Source: an uncultured Clostridia bacterium (GTDB taxonomy: Bacteria; Bacillota; Clostridia; Oscillospirales; Acutalibacteraceae). Taken from it: DNA of 11,998 nt. The first letter of the stretch is position 1. Each line of letters starts with the position of its first letter. This document shows positions 1 through 6,529 of the stretch, piece after piece. The stretch covers positions 1 through 11,998 of the forward strand of contig CALGUK010000038.1 of assembly GCA_937920235.1 (NCBI GenBank), written 5' to 3'. Position numbers and translations under genes: made by a program. Below the pieces are notes generated by a model, which saw only the letters and a list, made by a program, of their open reading frames with translations, had not been told where the DNA came from and searched no databases.

Positions 1-1270
1 TTCTAATCATAGCAAGAGCTGCAGTCTGTGTAATTACACCACCGATTTTCTCAACAAATTCAGGAATTGTCTTCTCTTCACGAGCCGCAATGAGAGGCTT
101 GAAATTCTCGTCATATGTATAATTGCTGAGAAATTCCATTTCCTTATCCCAGCCTGCTTTTGCTTCTTGAATTTCGGTTGTATATGCAGATTTATATCCT
201 GCTTTGCGAAGCTCGTCGCCCAAAGCGATAATACCGAGTTTAGCATCTGCCACCATTTTTACGGCGTCAAGCTTATATGCGTCAAAACGGGATGTGTTGA
301 TTGTAACTACCTTAACGTCGTCCTTGAAAAGTGATTTTGAAGCAGTTGTAAAGTCGGAGAAACGAGTACCGATACCGATAACCACATCCGCATCCTTTGC
401 CATTACATTACCTGCAGAGTTACCTGTAACTCCGAGACCGCCAAGGTTATTTTTATCGGATGAAAGGCAGGCGGTTTTACCGCTTTGAGTCTCTGCAAAA
501 GGAATATTGAACTCTGCACAGAATTTTTCAAGAGCCTCGCCTGCTTCTGAATAGCGAACACCACCACCGCAGATTACGAGAGGCTTTTTGGCATTCTTAA
601 CTACACTTACAACATCTTCAATTTCTTCATTTGCTACGGGCATGCGGACAATTTTATGTACTCTTTTTTCGAAGAAACTGTCAGGGTAATCGTAGCTTTC
701 TCCCTCAACATCCTGACAGAGACAGATTGCAACCGCTCCTGCATTTGCCGTATCAGTTAGCACTCTCATAGCGTTTATCATTGCTGACATAAGCTGTTCG
801 GGACGGGTAATTCTGTCCCAATATCTCGTAACTGCTTTATAAGCATCGTTTGTGGTTGTTGCGAGTGAATTTTCCTGCTCAAACTGTTGAAGCACTGGGT
901 CGGGCTGACGGGTTGAGAATGTGTCGGCCGGAAACAGAAGAAGCGGAACATTGTTAACGGTTGCCGTAGCCGCCGCAGTAATCATATTTGCCGCACCCGG
1001 TCCTATAGAAGATGCACAAGCAATAATTTTTTTTCTGTTGTTCATCTTTGCAAAGGCTGTTGCGACGTGAGCCATACCTTGCTCATTTTTACCCTGATAA
1101 ACCTTGAGTCCGCCCTTGTCTGAATCAAGTGCTTCACCGAGGCCCAAAACAATACCGTGACCGAAAACCGTAAAAATTCCGTCAACGAATTTTGTTTCAA
1201 TGCCGTCAAAAGACACATACTGATTGTCAAGGAACCTAACAAGTGCCTGAGCCATTGTCATTTTTGCCAT
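1..1270 (-). CDS. iolD: 3D-(3,5/4)-trihydroxycyclohexane-1,2-dione hydrolase IolD (3' part outside window)
   Basis: IolD is a thiamine-diphosphate enzyme that hydrolyses the ring of the trione made from myo-inositol, giving 5-deoxy-D-glucuronate in the cytoplasm. The first 423 residues are visible; the family is about 640 long, so roughly one third, including the C-terminal ThDP pyrophosphate-binding domain, lies left of the window. Seen: the N-terminal pyrimidine-binding domain with VYQGKNEQGMAH (Glu63 is the likely ThDP-activating Glu), then FPADTFSTRQPDPVLQQ and TRYWDRITRPEQL, which closely match Bacillus IolD as I remember it, and the central domain with GGLGVTGNSAGN and IGIGTRFSDF (about 220-350). 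The start is ATG at 1270, with AGGAGG about 8 nt upstream. It follows iolB by 31 nt in the same operon. I see no frameshift in the visible part. Family assignment is very secure. Confidence 0.95.
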   Translation of the reverse strand, partial: MAKMTMAQALVRFLDNQYVSFDGIETKFVDGIFTVFGHGIVLGLGEALDSDKGGLKVYQGKNEQGMAHVATAFAKMNNRKKIIACASSIGPGAANMITAAATATVNNVPLLLFPADTFSTRQPDPVLQQFEQENSLATTTNDAYKAVTRYWDRITRPEQLMSAMINAMRVLTDTANAGAVAICLCQDVEGESYDYPDSFFEKRVHKIVRMPVANEEIEDVVSVVKNAKKPLVICGGGVRYSEAGEALEKFCAEFNIPFAETQSGKTACLSSDKNNLGGLGVTGNSAGNVMAKDADVVIGIGTRFSDFTTASKSLFKDDVKVVTINTSRFDAYKLDAVKMVADAKLGIIALGDELRKAGYKSAYTTEIQEAKAGWDKEMEFLSNYTYDENFKPLIAAREEKTIPEFVEKIGGVITQTAALAMIR

Positions 1271-1301
1271 AATATCATCCTCCTGTAAAAAGGTAGTTTA
1301 T

Positions 1302-2069
1302 TTATATATCTAACAACCACTTGTGAGCCGGGTCGTCAATTCGCGTTTTAATCCACGGGTCATTTTCAAGATGTCTGATCATCCAGACATAGCACATTGA
1401 ATAGCCGGGTGCCGCAACCTGCTGATGTGTTTTCATCGGAGTAATGCAAAGCACACCCTGATCCTCAACCTTGTAGCAGTCATCTCCGTTAAAGCCGACG
1501 CCAAAACCCTGAGGCTTGTCAAATTCATAGTAATAAACCTCGGGTTGAGGATGATAATGAGGCGGATAGCTTGACCAACAGCCCGGTTTGTGAATAACCT
1601 CGCCGAGAACCATATTTGAATACGGTGCATTTTCGTAATCAAAAAGTGTAAGAACCTGTCTATGAGCAGTACCGTTCCACTGGTCTTTACCGAATTCCTG
1701 TAAAATCACGTTTTCAGGGCTGTACCAGATAAAACCGAAATCATTTTCATTATCTGTCTGCTGAATTAAAATTCTACTGTCCGAAATTGCTGTAACAGTT
1801 ACCTCATTATTTCTTGAAAAATGAACACAATACGGTCTGTCTGAAAACTGATTTTCACGCTTTGCAGCTTCACTTTTTCCGTCGAACAAATACTTCACAT
1901 CACCTGAAATCAAAAGAATGGCAGTCTCGTTATTTGCATCGTAAACAGTAACGCTCTCACCTGCTTTTAACATCTTGGTTTTGATGTTCATAAGCATATC
2001 GGCATTTTTGCCGTTCATTTCGCAAAGAATTTTTTCGTTATTCTCATTAAACTTCGGATTTTCGTACAT
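1302..2069 (-). CDS. iolB: 5-deoxy-glucuronate isomerase IolB
   Basis: IolB converts 5-deoxy-D-glucuronate to 2-deoxy-5-keto-D-gluconate, the step between IolD and IolC in inositol breakdown. The product is 255 residues, close to the usual 260-275. It is a bicupin. The C-terminal half carries the metal motif PPHYHPQPEVYYYEF (His171, His173, Glu177) and a later His215 in MKTHQQVAAPGY, which fit the cupin metal ligands. WYSPENVILQEFGKDQWNGTAHRQV (about 115-139, quoted in parts: QEFGKDQWNG, AHRQV) is also typical of the family. Start ATG at 2069 is preceded by AAAGGTGAT. It lies 13 nt after the SanA-like gene and 31 nt before iolD, so co-transcription is likely. No signal peptide or membrane segment is present. 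Assignment is secure from both motifs and neighbours. Confidence 0.95.
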   Translation of the reverse strand: MYENPKFNENNEKILCEMNGKNADMLMNIKTKMLKAGESVTVYDANNETAILLISGDVKYLFDGKSEAAKRENQFSDRPYCVHFSRNNEVTVTAISDSRILIQQTDNENDFGFIWYSPENVILQEFGKDQWNGTAHRQVLTLFDYENAPYSNMVLGEVIHKPGCWSSYPPHYHPQPEVYYYEFDKPQGFGVGFNGDDCYKVEDQGVLCITPMKTHQQVAAPGYSMCYVWMIRHLENDPWIKTRIDDPAHKWLLDI

Positions 2070-2082
2070 AAAATCACCTTTT

Positions 2083-2772
2083 CTATACTCTTTCTTTATC
2101 GTCTGTCAATGAACCGCTTGCCGAAATCGGTATTTCCTCACCCAGGTAAGTCGGTTCGGGTTCTATTATACAACAGAAGAAATCTTTTGTCCGAGCCAAT
2201 GCTTCGCGGATATCGTTATAGATCGGATATTCCAACTTATCCGCCGCAAAGCCGTATGCTTCAATACCAAGCTTTCTAGCATTATAAACCGCACGGTATA
2301 AATGATATTTCTGGGTTACGATAACCATTTTTTCAACCGTAAAAACATCTCTGGCACGGTACATCGACTCATATGTTGAAAATCCGGCGTGATCCATAAA
2401 AATATTGTCAGCAGGGACACCGTTTTCGATAGCGACATCCTTCATTTTATTGACCTCGTCATATTCCTCTCTGCCGTGGTCACCGCTCATAAGCATTTTA
2501 TCACTGCACCCTGTCTGATAAGCAGAAATCCCGAAATCCAGTCTTTCCTGCAACATCGGTGAAGGTTCTCCGTCCCAGAGTCCCGCACCGAGCACCATTA
2601 TGCAGTCAAATCTGTAATCGGCAATGTCATCTTCCGTTAAAATGTAATCACTCACATAAGAAATCATATAGGCATTTATGCCGATAACGACTGCCCCACC
2701 CATCAAACAAGCACAGAGAACCGCAATTATTACTCCCTTAACCGCTTTGCTTTTTAATAATTTCTTAATCAT
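2083..2772 (-). CDS. SanA/YdcF-type (DUF218) membrane-anchored protein inside the iol operon
   Basis: The 229-residue protein has a basic N-terminus (MIKKLLKSK) and one hydrophobic segment at about 12-36, so it is probably a membrane-anchored protein with its domain outside the cytoplasm. The domain at about 55-205 has the DUF218/SanA pattern: CIMVLGAGLWDGEPSPMLQERL, LMSGDHG, EVNKMKDVAIENGVP, STYESMYRA and IVTQKYHLYRAVYNARKLGI. SanA of enteric bacteria is linked to envelope integrity and vancomycin exclusion at high temperature; the biochemical role of the family is poorly defined. Start ATG at 2772 has AAAGGT upstream. It sits between iolC (66 nt away, the largest gap of the operon) and iolB (13 nt). 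I see no convincing promoter or terminator in that 66-nt gap, so it is probably co-transcribed with the iol genes. Whether it has a role in inositol use is unknown. Confidence 0.85.
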   Translation of the reverse strand: MIKKLLKSKAVKGVIIAVLCACLMGGAVVIGINAYMISYVSDYILTEDDIADYRFDCIMVLGAGLWDGEPSPMLQERLDFGISAYQTGCSDKMLMSGDHGREEYDEVNKMKDVAIENGVPADNIFMDHAGFSTYESMYRARDVFTVEKMVIVTQKYHLYRAVYNARKLGIEAYGFAADKLEYPIYNDIREALARTKDFFCCIIEPEPTYLGEEIPISASGSLTDDKERV

Positions 2773-2838
2773 TTTGTTTTACCTTTCGTGTCAGAAGCGA
2801 ACATAACGACATTTATTTTGCACACTGCCGCAAACAGC

Positions 2839-3855
2839 TTATGCTCTGGCTATCATTTCACCGTATTCTTCTTTTTCTTTTCTGATAAATTCCTTAACAG
2901 CATCAACTGTCGGCATATCCTGTGAGCAAGCGTGACTTGCGACGAGCATAGCGGCAGACGCAGAGCCGAATTCAAGAGCGTCGATAATCTCCCAGCCCTC
3001 AAATACTCCGTAAAGAAATGCACTGGCATAACCGTCTCCGCCGCCGAAGGATTTGAGCAATTTTACCGGGAACGGCTTGATAGAATAGCTTTCACCGTCG
3101 TTTGTATAAGCGGTTGAACCTTCCTTACCGTGCTTGATAATTACTATTTTTGCATTCTGTGAGTGCCAGTATGCAGCAGACTCTTTATCGTTCATACCAA
3201 CCTTGATGAATTTTTCGGTAAGGTCATACTCCTCACGCGAACCGAGAATAATATCTGCTTCACGCGCAACCGATGAATAATAAATTGCAATTTCATCGCT
3301 GTTTTTCCAGTTATATGCACGGTAATCAATATCAAAAATTATCGGTACACTATTTTTCTTTGCAAGTGCTACCGCCTTGAGAGCCGCCTCTCTTGACGGA
3401 CTTTCCGCAAGAGCAGTACCTGAAATCAGGATTGCTTTTGCGCGATTGATATAATCCTCGTCAATATCTTCAACATCTAATCTGAGGTCTGCCGCCTCGT
3501 TACGATACATAACGATTGAGCTTTCTGTTTCTGACTTGATCTCAGTAAATGTGAGCCCGATTTTTTCACCGTTTTCACAACGCTTGATATGAGAAGTATC
3601 AATTCCCTCATTGTCAAAATAATCGGTTACAAATGTACCGAGCTGATCATCGGATACACGAGCAAAAAATCCGCATTTTTTTCCGAGACGTGCAAGACCT
3701 ACGGCGATATTTGCCGGTGAACCGCCGAGATATCTTTTAAAGGTTGTACTCTCGTTAAGAGGGCAGTAATAGTCAACGGGATTCAGGTCAACGGCAACTC
3801 TGCCTAAAAGAATCAGGTCAAATTCCTTGCTGTTGTCAAATTCAACATATTTCAT
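2839..3855 (-). CDS. iolC: 5-dehydro-2-deoxygluconokinase IolC
   Basis: IolC is a PfkB/ribokinase-family sugar kinase that phosphorylates 2-deoxy-5-keto-D-gluconate with ATP, producing the substrate of the IolJ aldolase. The 338-residue length is normal for a single-domain IolC. Seen: an N-terminal substrate-binding region with LGGSPANIAVGLARLG (44-59), FDIDYRAYNW (174-183), the GSREEY segment (205-210), and the C-terminal PfkB signature KSFGGGDGYASAFLYG (268-283) with Asp274 as the likely catalytic base. The second residue of that signature is Gly where Ala or Thr is usual, probably tolerated. Start ATG at 3855; the SD AAGGAG overlaps the TAA stop of the upstream aldolase (TAAGGAG), suggesting translational coupling. 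The neighbours iolJ, iolB and iolD favour IolC over a generic PfkB kinase such as 2-keto-3-deoxygluconate kinase. Confidence 0.94.
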   Translation of the reverse strand: MKYVEFDNSKEFDLILLGRVAVDLNPVDYYCPLNESTTFKRYLGGSPANIAVGLARLGKKCGFFARVSDDQLGTFVTDYFDNEGIDTSHIKRCENGEKIGLTFTEIKSETESSIVMYRNEAADLRLDVEDIDEDYINRAKAILISGTALAESPSREAALKAVALAKKNSVPIIFDIDYRAYNWKNSDEIAIYYSSVAREADIILGSREEYDLTEKFIKVGMNDKESAAYWHSQNAKIVIIKHGKEGSTAYTNDGESYSIKPFPVKLLKSFGGGDGYASAFLYGVFEGWEIIDALEFGSASAAMLVASHACSQDMPTVDAVKEFIRKEKEEYGEMIARA

Positions 3856-3867
3856 AGTTATTTCTCC

Positions 3868-4710
3868 TTAATTATTCATAAAGCTGAAAACCTTTATATG
3901 TCTTTTTACATTTTCATAAATGCCTTCAGCCATTTGTGTGCTCAGCTCAAAATAATTTGCCTTTTCCCTTGTTTTGCAATATTCAAAAGCATATCGTGCA
4001 AGATTGTCGAAGCTTGCCGTTGCGATATTGACCTTTCGTATTCCCAACATTATAGCCTGCTGGAACATCTCGTCGGTTATACCTGTACCGCCGTGAAGGA
4101 CAAGAGGAGTATCCACCATCTTGTTTATATCGTCAAGAACATCAAAACGGAGATTGGGAAGAACGGGATAATTTCCGTGAGCATTTCCGATTGCAACCGC
4201 AAGAGCATCCACACCCGTTTCATCACAAAAAAGCTTTGCATCATCAGGATTGGTGCACAGAATCTCGTGAGCCGCACCTTCGCCCTCGTTACCGCCTACA
4301 ACTCCAAGCTCGGCCTCGACCGTTGCACCGAAACTGTCTGCCATCTCTCTTACCTGCTTAACTGCGCGGATATTTTCTTCAATAGGCAGAGTCGAACCGT
4401 CAAACATAACGGAAGTAAAGCCCATTTCCAACGCCTTGCGCACCGTTTCAATTCTGAGTCCGTGATCAAGATGCACCGCAATATCCACCTTTGAATTTTT
4501 TGCGGCAGAGATCATCATGGGGCCCATAAGCTCCAACGGAGAGTTCTTGAGTCTGCACTCTGCAATCTGCAGGATAATGGGGGTGTTGAGTTCTTCAGCC
4601 GCCCAAATTGCACCCATAACCATTTCCATATTGCCAACACTGAACGCACCAGTCGCAATATTGCTTTTTTCCGCTTTTTCAAGGAGAGTTTTCATTGGTA
4701 CAATAGCCAA
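3868..4710 (-). CDS. iolJ: Class II aldolase, probable 6-phospho-5-dehydro-2-deoxy-D-gluconate aldolase (IolJ-like)
   Basis: This is a zinc-dependent class II aldolase of the fructose-bisphosphate/tagatose-bisphosphate (Fba, GatY, KbaY, IolJ) family. In this operon it most likely cleaves the IolC product to dihydroxyacetone phosphate and malonate semialdehyde. With a TTG start at 4710 the protein is 280 residues. Asp82 and His83 in HLDHG match the catalytic Asp and first zinc His; His178 (GNAHGNYP) and His206 (LVLHGGTGI) complete the metal site, and VEAELG (131-136) is typical. I chose TTG 4710 because GGAG lies 9 nt upstream and the protein then begins MAIVPMKTLL, like relatives. The TTG at 4725 is in frame but poorly spaced from any SD. 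An oddity: the motif KVNIAT is followed by Ala where Glu or Asp is usual. First gene after the operon promoter. Ordinary Fba or tagatose-bisphosphate aldolase activity cannot be excluded. Confidence 0.85.
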   Translation of the reverse strand: MAIVPMKTLLEKAEKSNIATGAFSVGNMEMVMGAIWAAEELNTPIILQIAECRLKNSPLELMGPMMISAAKNSKVDIAVHLDHGLRIETVRKALEMGFTSVMFDGSTLPIEENIRAVKQVREMADSFGATVEAELGVVGGNEGEGAAHEILCTNPDDAKLFCDETGVDALAVAIGNAHGNYPVLPNLRFDVLDDINKMVDTPLVLHGGTGITDEMFQQAIMLGIRKVNIATASFDNLARYAFEYCKTREKANYFELSTQMAEGIYENVKRHIKVFSFMNN

Positions 4711-4747
4711 AACAACCCACTCCAATCCATTTTATTATAATCAATTT

Positions 4748-4776
4748 ATTCTATCACTTTAAACATACAAAATCAA
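4748..4776 (-). promoter_or_regulatory. Sigma-A-type promoter of the iol operon
   Basis: Read on the minus strand, TTGATT (4776-4771) is separated by exactly 17 nt from TAGAAT (4753-4748). Transcription would start near 4741, leaving about 30 nt before the TTG start at 4710. A second possible -10, TATAAT at 4739-4734, has only a poor -35 (TTAAAG). No catabolite-response element or clear palindromic operator is visible here. Confidence 0.65.
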
Positions 4777-4821
4777 TGATTTACAGGCAAAAAATAGCGG
4801 TAAAATTCATAAAAATTGTGC

Positions 4822-4856
4822 AAAAAACAAGTCCGCCCACTATATTGTGAACGGAC
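4822..4856 (-). terminator. Intrinsic terminator of the DUF5058-like membrane gene pair
   Basis: On the minus strand, GTCCGTTCAC and GTGGGCGGAC form a 10-bp stem (two G-T pairs) around a 6-nt loop, followed by TTGTTTTTTG. It begins 13 nt after the stop codon at 4870 and lies upstream of the iol promoter, so it separates the membrane-protein transcript from the iol transcript. Confidence 0.85.
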
Positions 4857-4869
4857 CGCTGATTATCTT

Positions 4870-5562
4870 TTATTTTTCGAGAAGTCGGAGCTTCCACATT
4901 GCGAGAGCACCGCCGACAGATGCAACGATTGTTACAAATATCATTGTGCCGACACCCATTGTAGGTGAAAGGAGATAAACTATAACACCAACGAGAATCG
5001 GGAAAATTGAAATCTTCCAATGCTTTGCAAAATATGATGCACCCAGAGCGCCGAAAAGTGCCGGAACAACATACTGGAAAGCGGGACGAAGAACTGATTC
5101 CGGATCGGTAATATGGCCAAGGAACGGTGAGAACACAAGAACGCCCACAGCAAGAATAACAGTAGTGGTTATAGCAGATGCGCCGATAGCGATTGTTGAA
5201 ATAATTTCTCCTTCTTCGCTGTTTGCCTTAACATTTGCTCTGTCCATAGCGTTAAGGGCACAGGGAAGCTTAAGGTTTGTGATATTGCCCGTCACGAAAG
5301 AGAGGTAAGTACCGCCGGCACCGAGCATAGGAGTGTATGTGATAACTTCAACTATGGCTGTTGTCCAATAAACCGAGATAACCGAAACTAAAACCTTGGA
5401 AAGCACATTCCATTCCGGAAATGCCGAAAAGAGTTCTTCTCCGCCGAATATTGAGAAAATTACGGGGACAGAGAAAAGCACGATAAGTGCAAGCACGGTC
5501 CAGATTTTACCCTGGGTATGCATGCTGTCAATATATGACTTTGGTTCTTTAACTTTTTTCAT
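4870..5562 (-). CDS. Polytopic membrane protein, partner of the DUF5058-like protein; possible transporter subunit
   Basis: I do not recognise a characterised family. The 230-residue product has a basic, soluble N-terminus (1-19) and about six hydrophobic segments (roughly 20-39, 54-76, 122-146, 160-178, 184-199, 203-222). Between the second and third lies a striking Gly/Thr/Asn-rich stretch, MLGAGGTYLSFVTGN followed by ITNLKLPCALNAMDRA (79-109), which looks like the re-entrant or substrate-contact loop of a transporter. Start ATG at 5562 shares its A with the TAA stop of the upstream gene (TAATG), so translation is very probably coupled and the two proteins are likely made in equal amounts. 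No SD stronger than the G-run before the stop is visible. A terminator follows at 4856-4822. It could be half of a heteromeric transporter; the substrate is unknown, and inositol is only a guess from position. Confidence 0.8.
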   Translation of the reverse strand: MKKVKEPKSYIDSMHTQGKIWTVLALIVLFSVPVIFSIFGGEELFSAFPEWNVLSKVLVSVISVYWTTAIVEVITYTPMLGAGGTYLSFVTGNITNLKLPCALNAMDRANVKANSEEGEIISTIAIGASAITTTVILAVGVLVFSPFLGHITDPESVLRPAFQYVVPALFGALGASYFAKHWKISIFPILVGVIVYLLSPTMGVGTMIFVTIVASVGGALAMWKLRLLEK

Positions 5563-6401
5563 TACTGTACCCCCCAGACAACGTCGCCGTTTTCATTAAT
5601 TGAACGGAATACGAAATTAACGATTTCTTCAGGAAGAGCCTGAGTGAGCAGAATTGCTATTCCCATTGCACCGAACATAGCGATCGGGAGAACGAACGGT
5701 TCGAGCTTTTTGAGATTTTTCTTTTTGCAGAGATAGTCAAGTGCAATTGTGAAAATCATTGCGGAAAGCATTACTGCAATAGACATAAAGCCTGCGGAAA
5801 CGCCGTCCTTTTCAATACCCATAATTGCACGGGAAATAAACGCAGCAACAATACCGATAAAGGCTGATGCGCTGATAAGATCGCCCACATTTACCTTTGA
5901 TTTGGGCTTAGCAGGAGCCTCACCCTCTGCAGCCTCAGTTTTTTTGCCGGACATAGCCTTGCTCATAGCCTTATGTATCTTCTTGCAGAGGAACGGAAGA
6001 AGAATAAGCGGGAAGCACGAACCGATTGTCATTGCCCACATAATAGTTGAGAATGCCTGCGGATCTCTAACCTCATTTGCAAGGGAAGAACCGATTGCGG
6101 AAAGCGCCGTATCAGCTGCAACCGTTTCATACGCAAGGTTACCGATAACGGAAAGTCGGATCCAGGGAAGAACTATTCCCAGAGCAGATGCAAGAGCAAG
6201 AACCGTTGCGAGAATAGAAATTGCCGGTGCTATTGTGAAAAGCACGCTTGAAATAATAGTCTGTTTGACAACTGCTTTGTCCATTCCGATTTCTTTGGCT
6301 CTTTTATTAGCCTTGGACATAAAGAAAACAGATTGAATAATGACAAAGATAACTACAAACAGAGCAAGACCGTACATAAGCGGACCTGTTTTGAAATCCA
6401 T
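5562..6401 (-). CDS. DUF5058-like polytopic membrane protein, possible transporter subunit
   Basis: The 279-residue protein has an N-terminal segment typical of what I recall as DUF5058 (membrane stretch at 8-29 ending in FFMSKANKRAKEIGM), then hydrophobic segments at about 48-78, 118-139, 173-195, 203-225 and 235-256. A charged cytoplasmic-type loop rich in Lys, Ala and Glu (140-170) splits it into two halves. The family has no established function; the layout suggests a transporter or channel subunit. Two ATGs are in frame: the one at 6410 directly abuts the SD AGGAG, while the one at 6401 is 9 nt from it, so I take 6401 (protein starting MDFKTGPLMYG). It overlaps the downstream membrane gene by 1 nt and has its own promoter. 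The family name is from memory and moderately certain; the membrane-protein nature is clear. Confidence 0.8.
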   Translation of the reverse strand: MDFKTGPLMYGLALFVVIFVIIQSVFFMSKANKRAKEIGMDKAVVKQTIISSVLFTIAPAISILATVLALASALGIVLPWIRLSVIGNLAYETVAADTALSAIGSSLANEVRDPQAFSTIMWAMTIGSCFPLILLPFLCKKIHKAMSKAMSGKKTEAAEGEAPAKPKSKVNVGDLISASAFIGIVAAFISRAIMGIEKDGVSAGFMSIAVMLSAMIFTIALDYLCKKKNLKKLEPFVLPIAMFGAMGIAILLTQALPEEIVNFVFRSINENGDVVWGVQ

Positions 6402-6431
6402 TTCTTTCATCTCCTAAAACATTATAGAAAT

Positions 6432-6460
6432 ATTAAAACATTTTTTCGCATTAAAATCAA
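6432..6460 (-). promoter_or_regulatory. Sigma-A-type promoter of the membrane gene pair
   Basis: Minus strand: TTGATT (6460-6455), 17-nt spacer, TTTAAT (6437-6432), with the expected start near 6425, about 24 nt before ATG 6401. The -35 and first spacer bases (ATTGATTTT) are the same as in the iol promoter at 4776. Confidence 0.55.
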
Positions 6461-6484
6461 TACGGAATTTAAAATTACACTATA

Positions 6485-6512
6485 TAAAAATACTCCCGTG
6501 TCAAACAGGAGT
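6485..6512 (-). terminator. Intrinsic terminator of the acyltransferase gene
   Basis: Minus strand: ACTCCTGT and ACGGGAGT form an 8-bp stem (one G-T pair) around a 5-nt loop, followed by ATTTTTATA. It lies 17 nt after the acyltransferase stop codon at 6530 and before the promoter of the membrane pair, so it insulates the two units. Confidence 0.82.
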
Positions 6513-6529
6513 AAAAATAAGCTCATTAT

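Noticed and set aside
3898..4494. 198-codon open frame on the plus strand, antisense to the aldolase gene
   Set aside because: It lies wholly opposite a well-supported aldolase; the protein resembles no family, is rich in Cys and His in no pattern, and has no ribosome site.
4711..4730. ATG at 4730 or TTG at 4725 as start of the aldolase
   Set aside because: ATG 4730 is out of frame and soon hits TGA. TTG 4725 overlaps the likely SD and adds residues not typical of the family.
5749..6336. 195-codon open frame on the plus strand, antisense to the DUF5058-like gene
   Set aside because: The reverse complement of Ala/Ile-rich membrane codons readily leaves an open frame. No ribosome site or family resemblance.
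6402..6410. Start of the DUF5058-like protein at ATG 6410
   Set aside because: This ATG directly touches AGGAG with no spacing; ATG 6401, 9 nt away, is far better placed.
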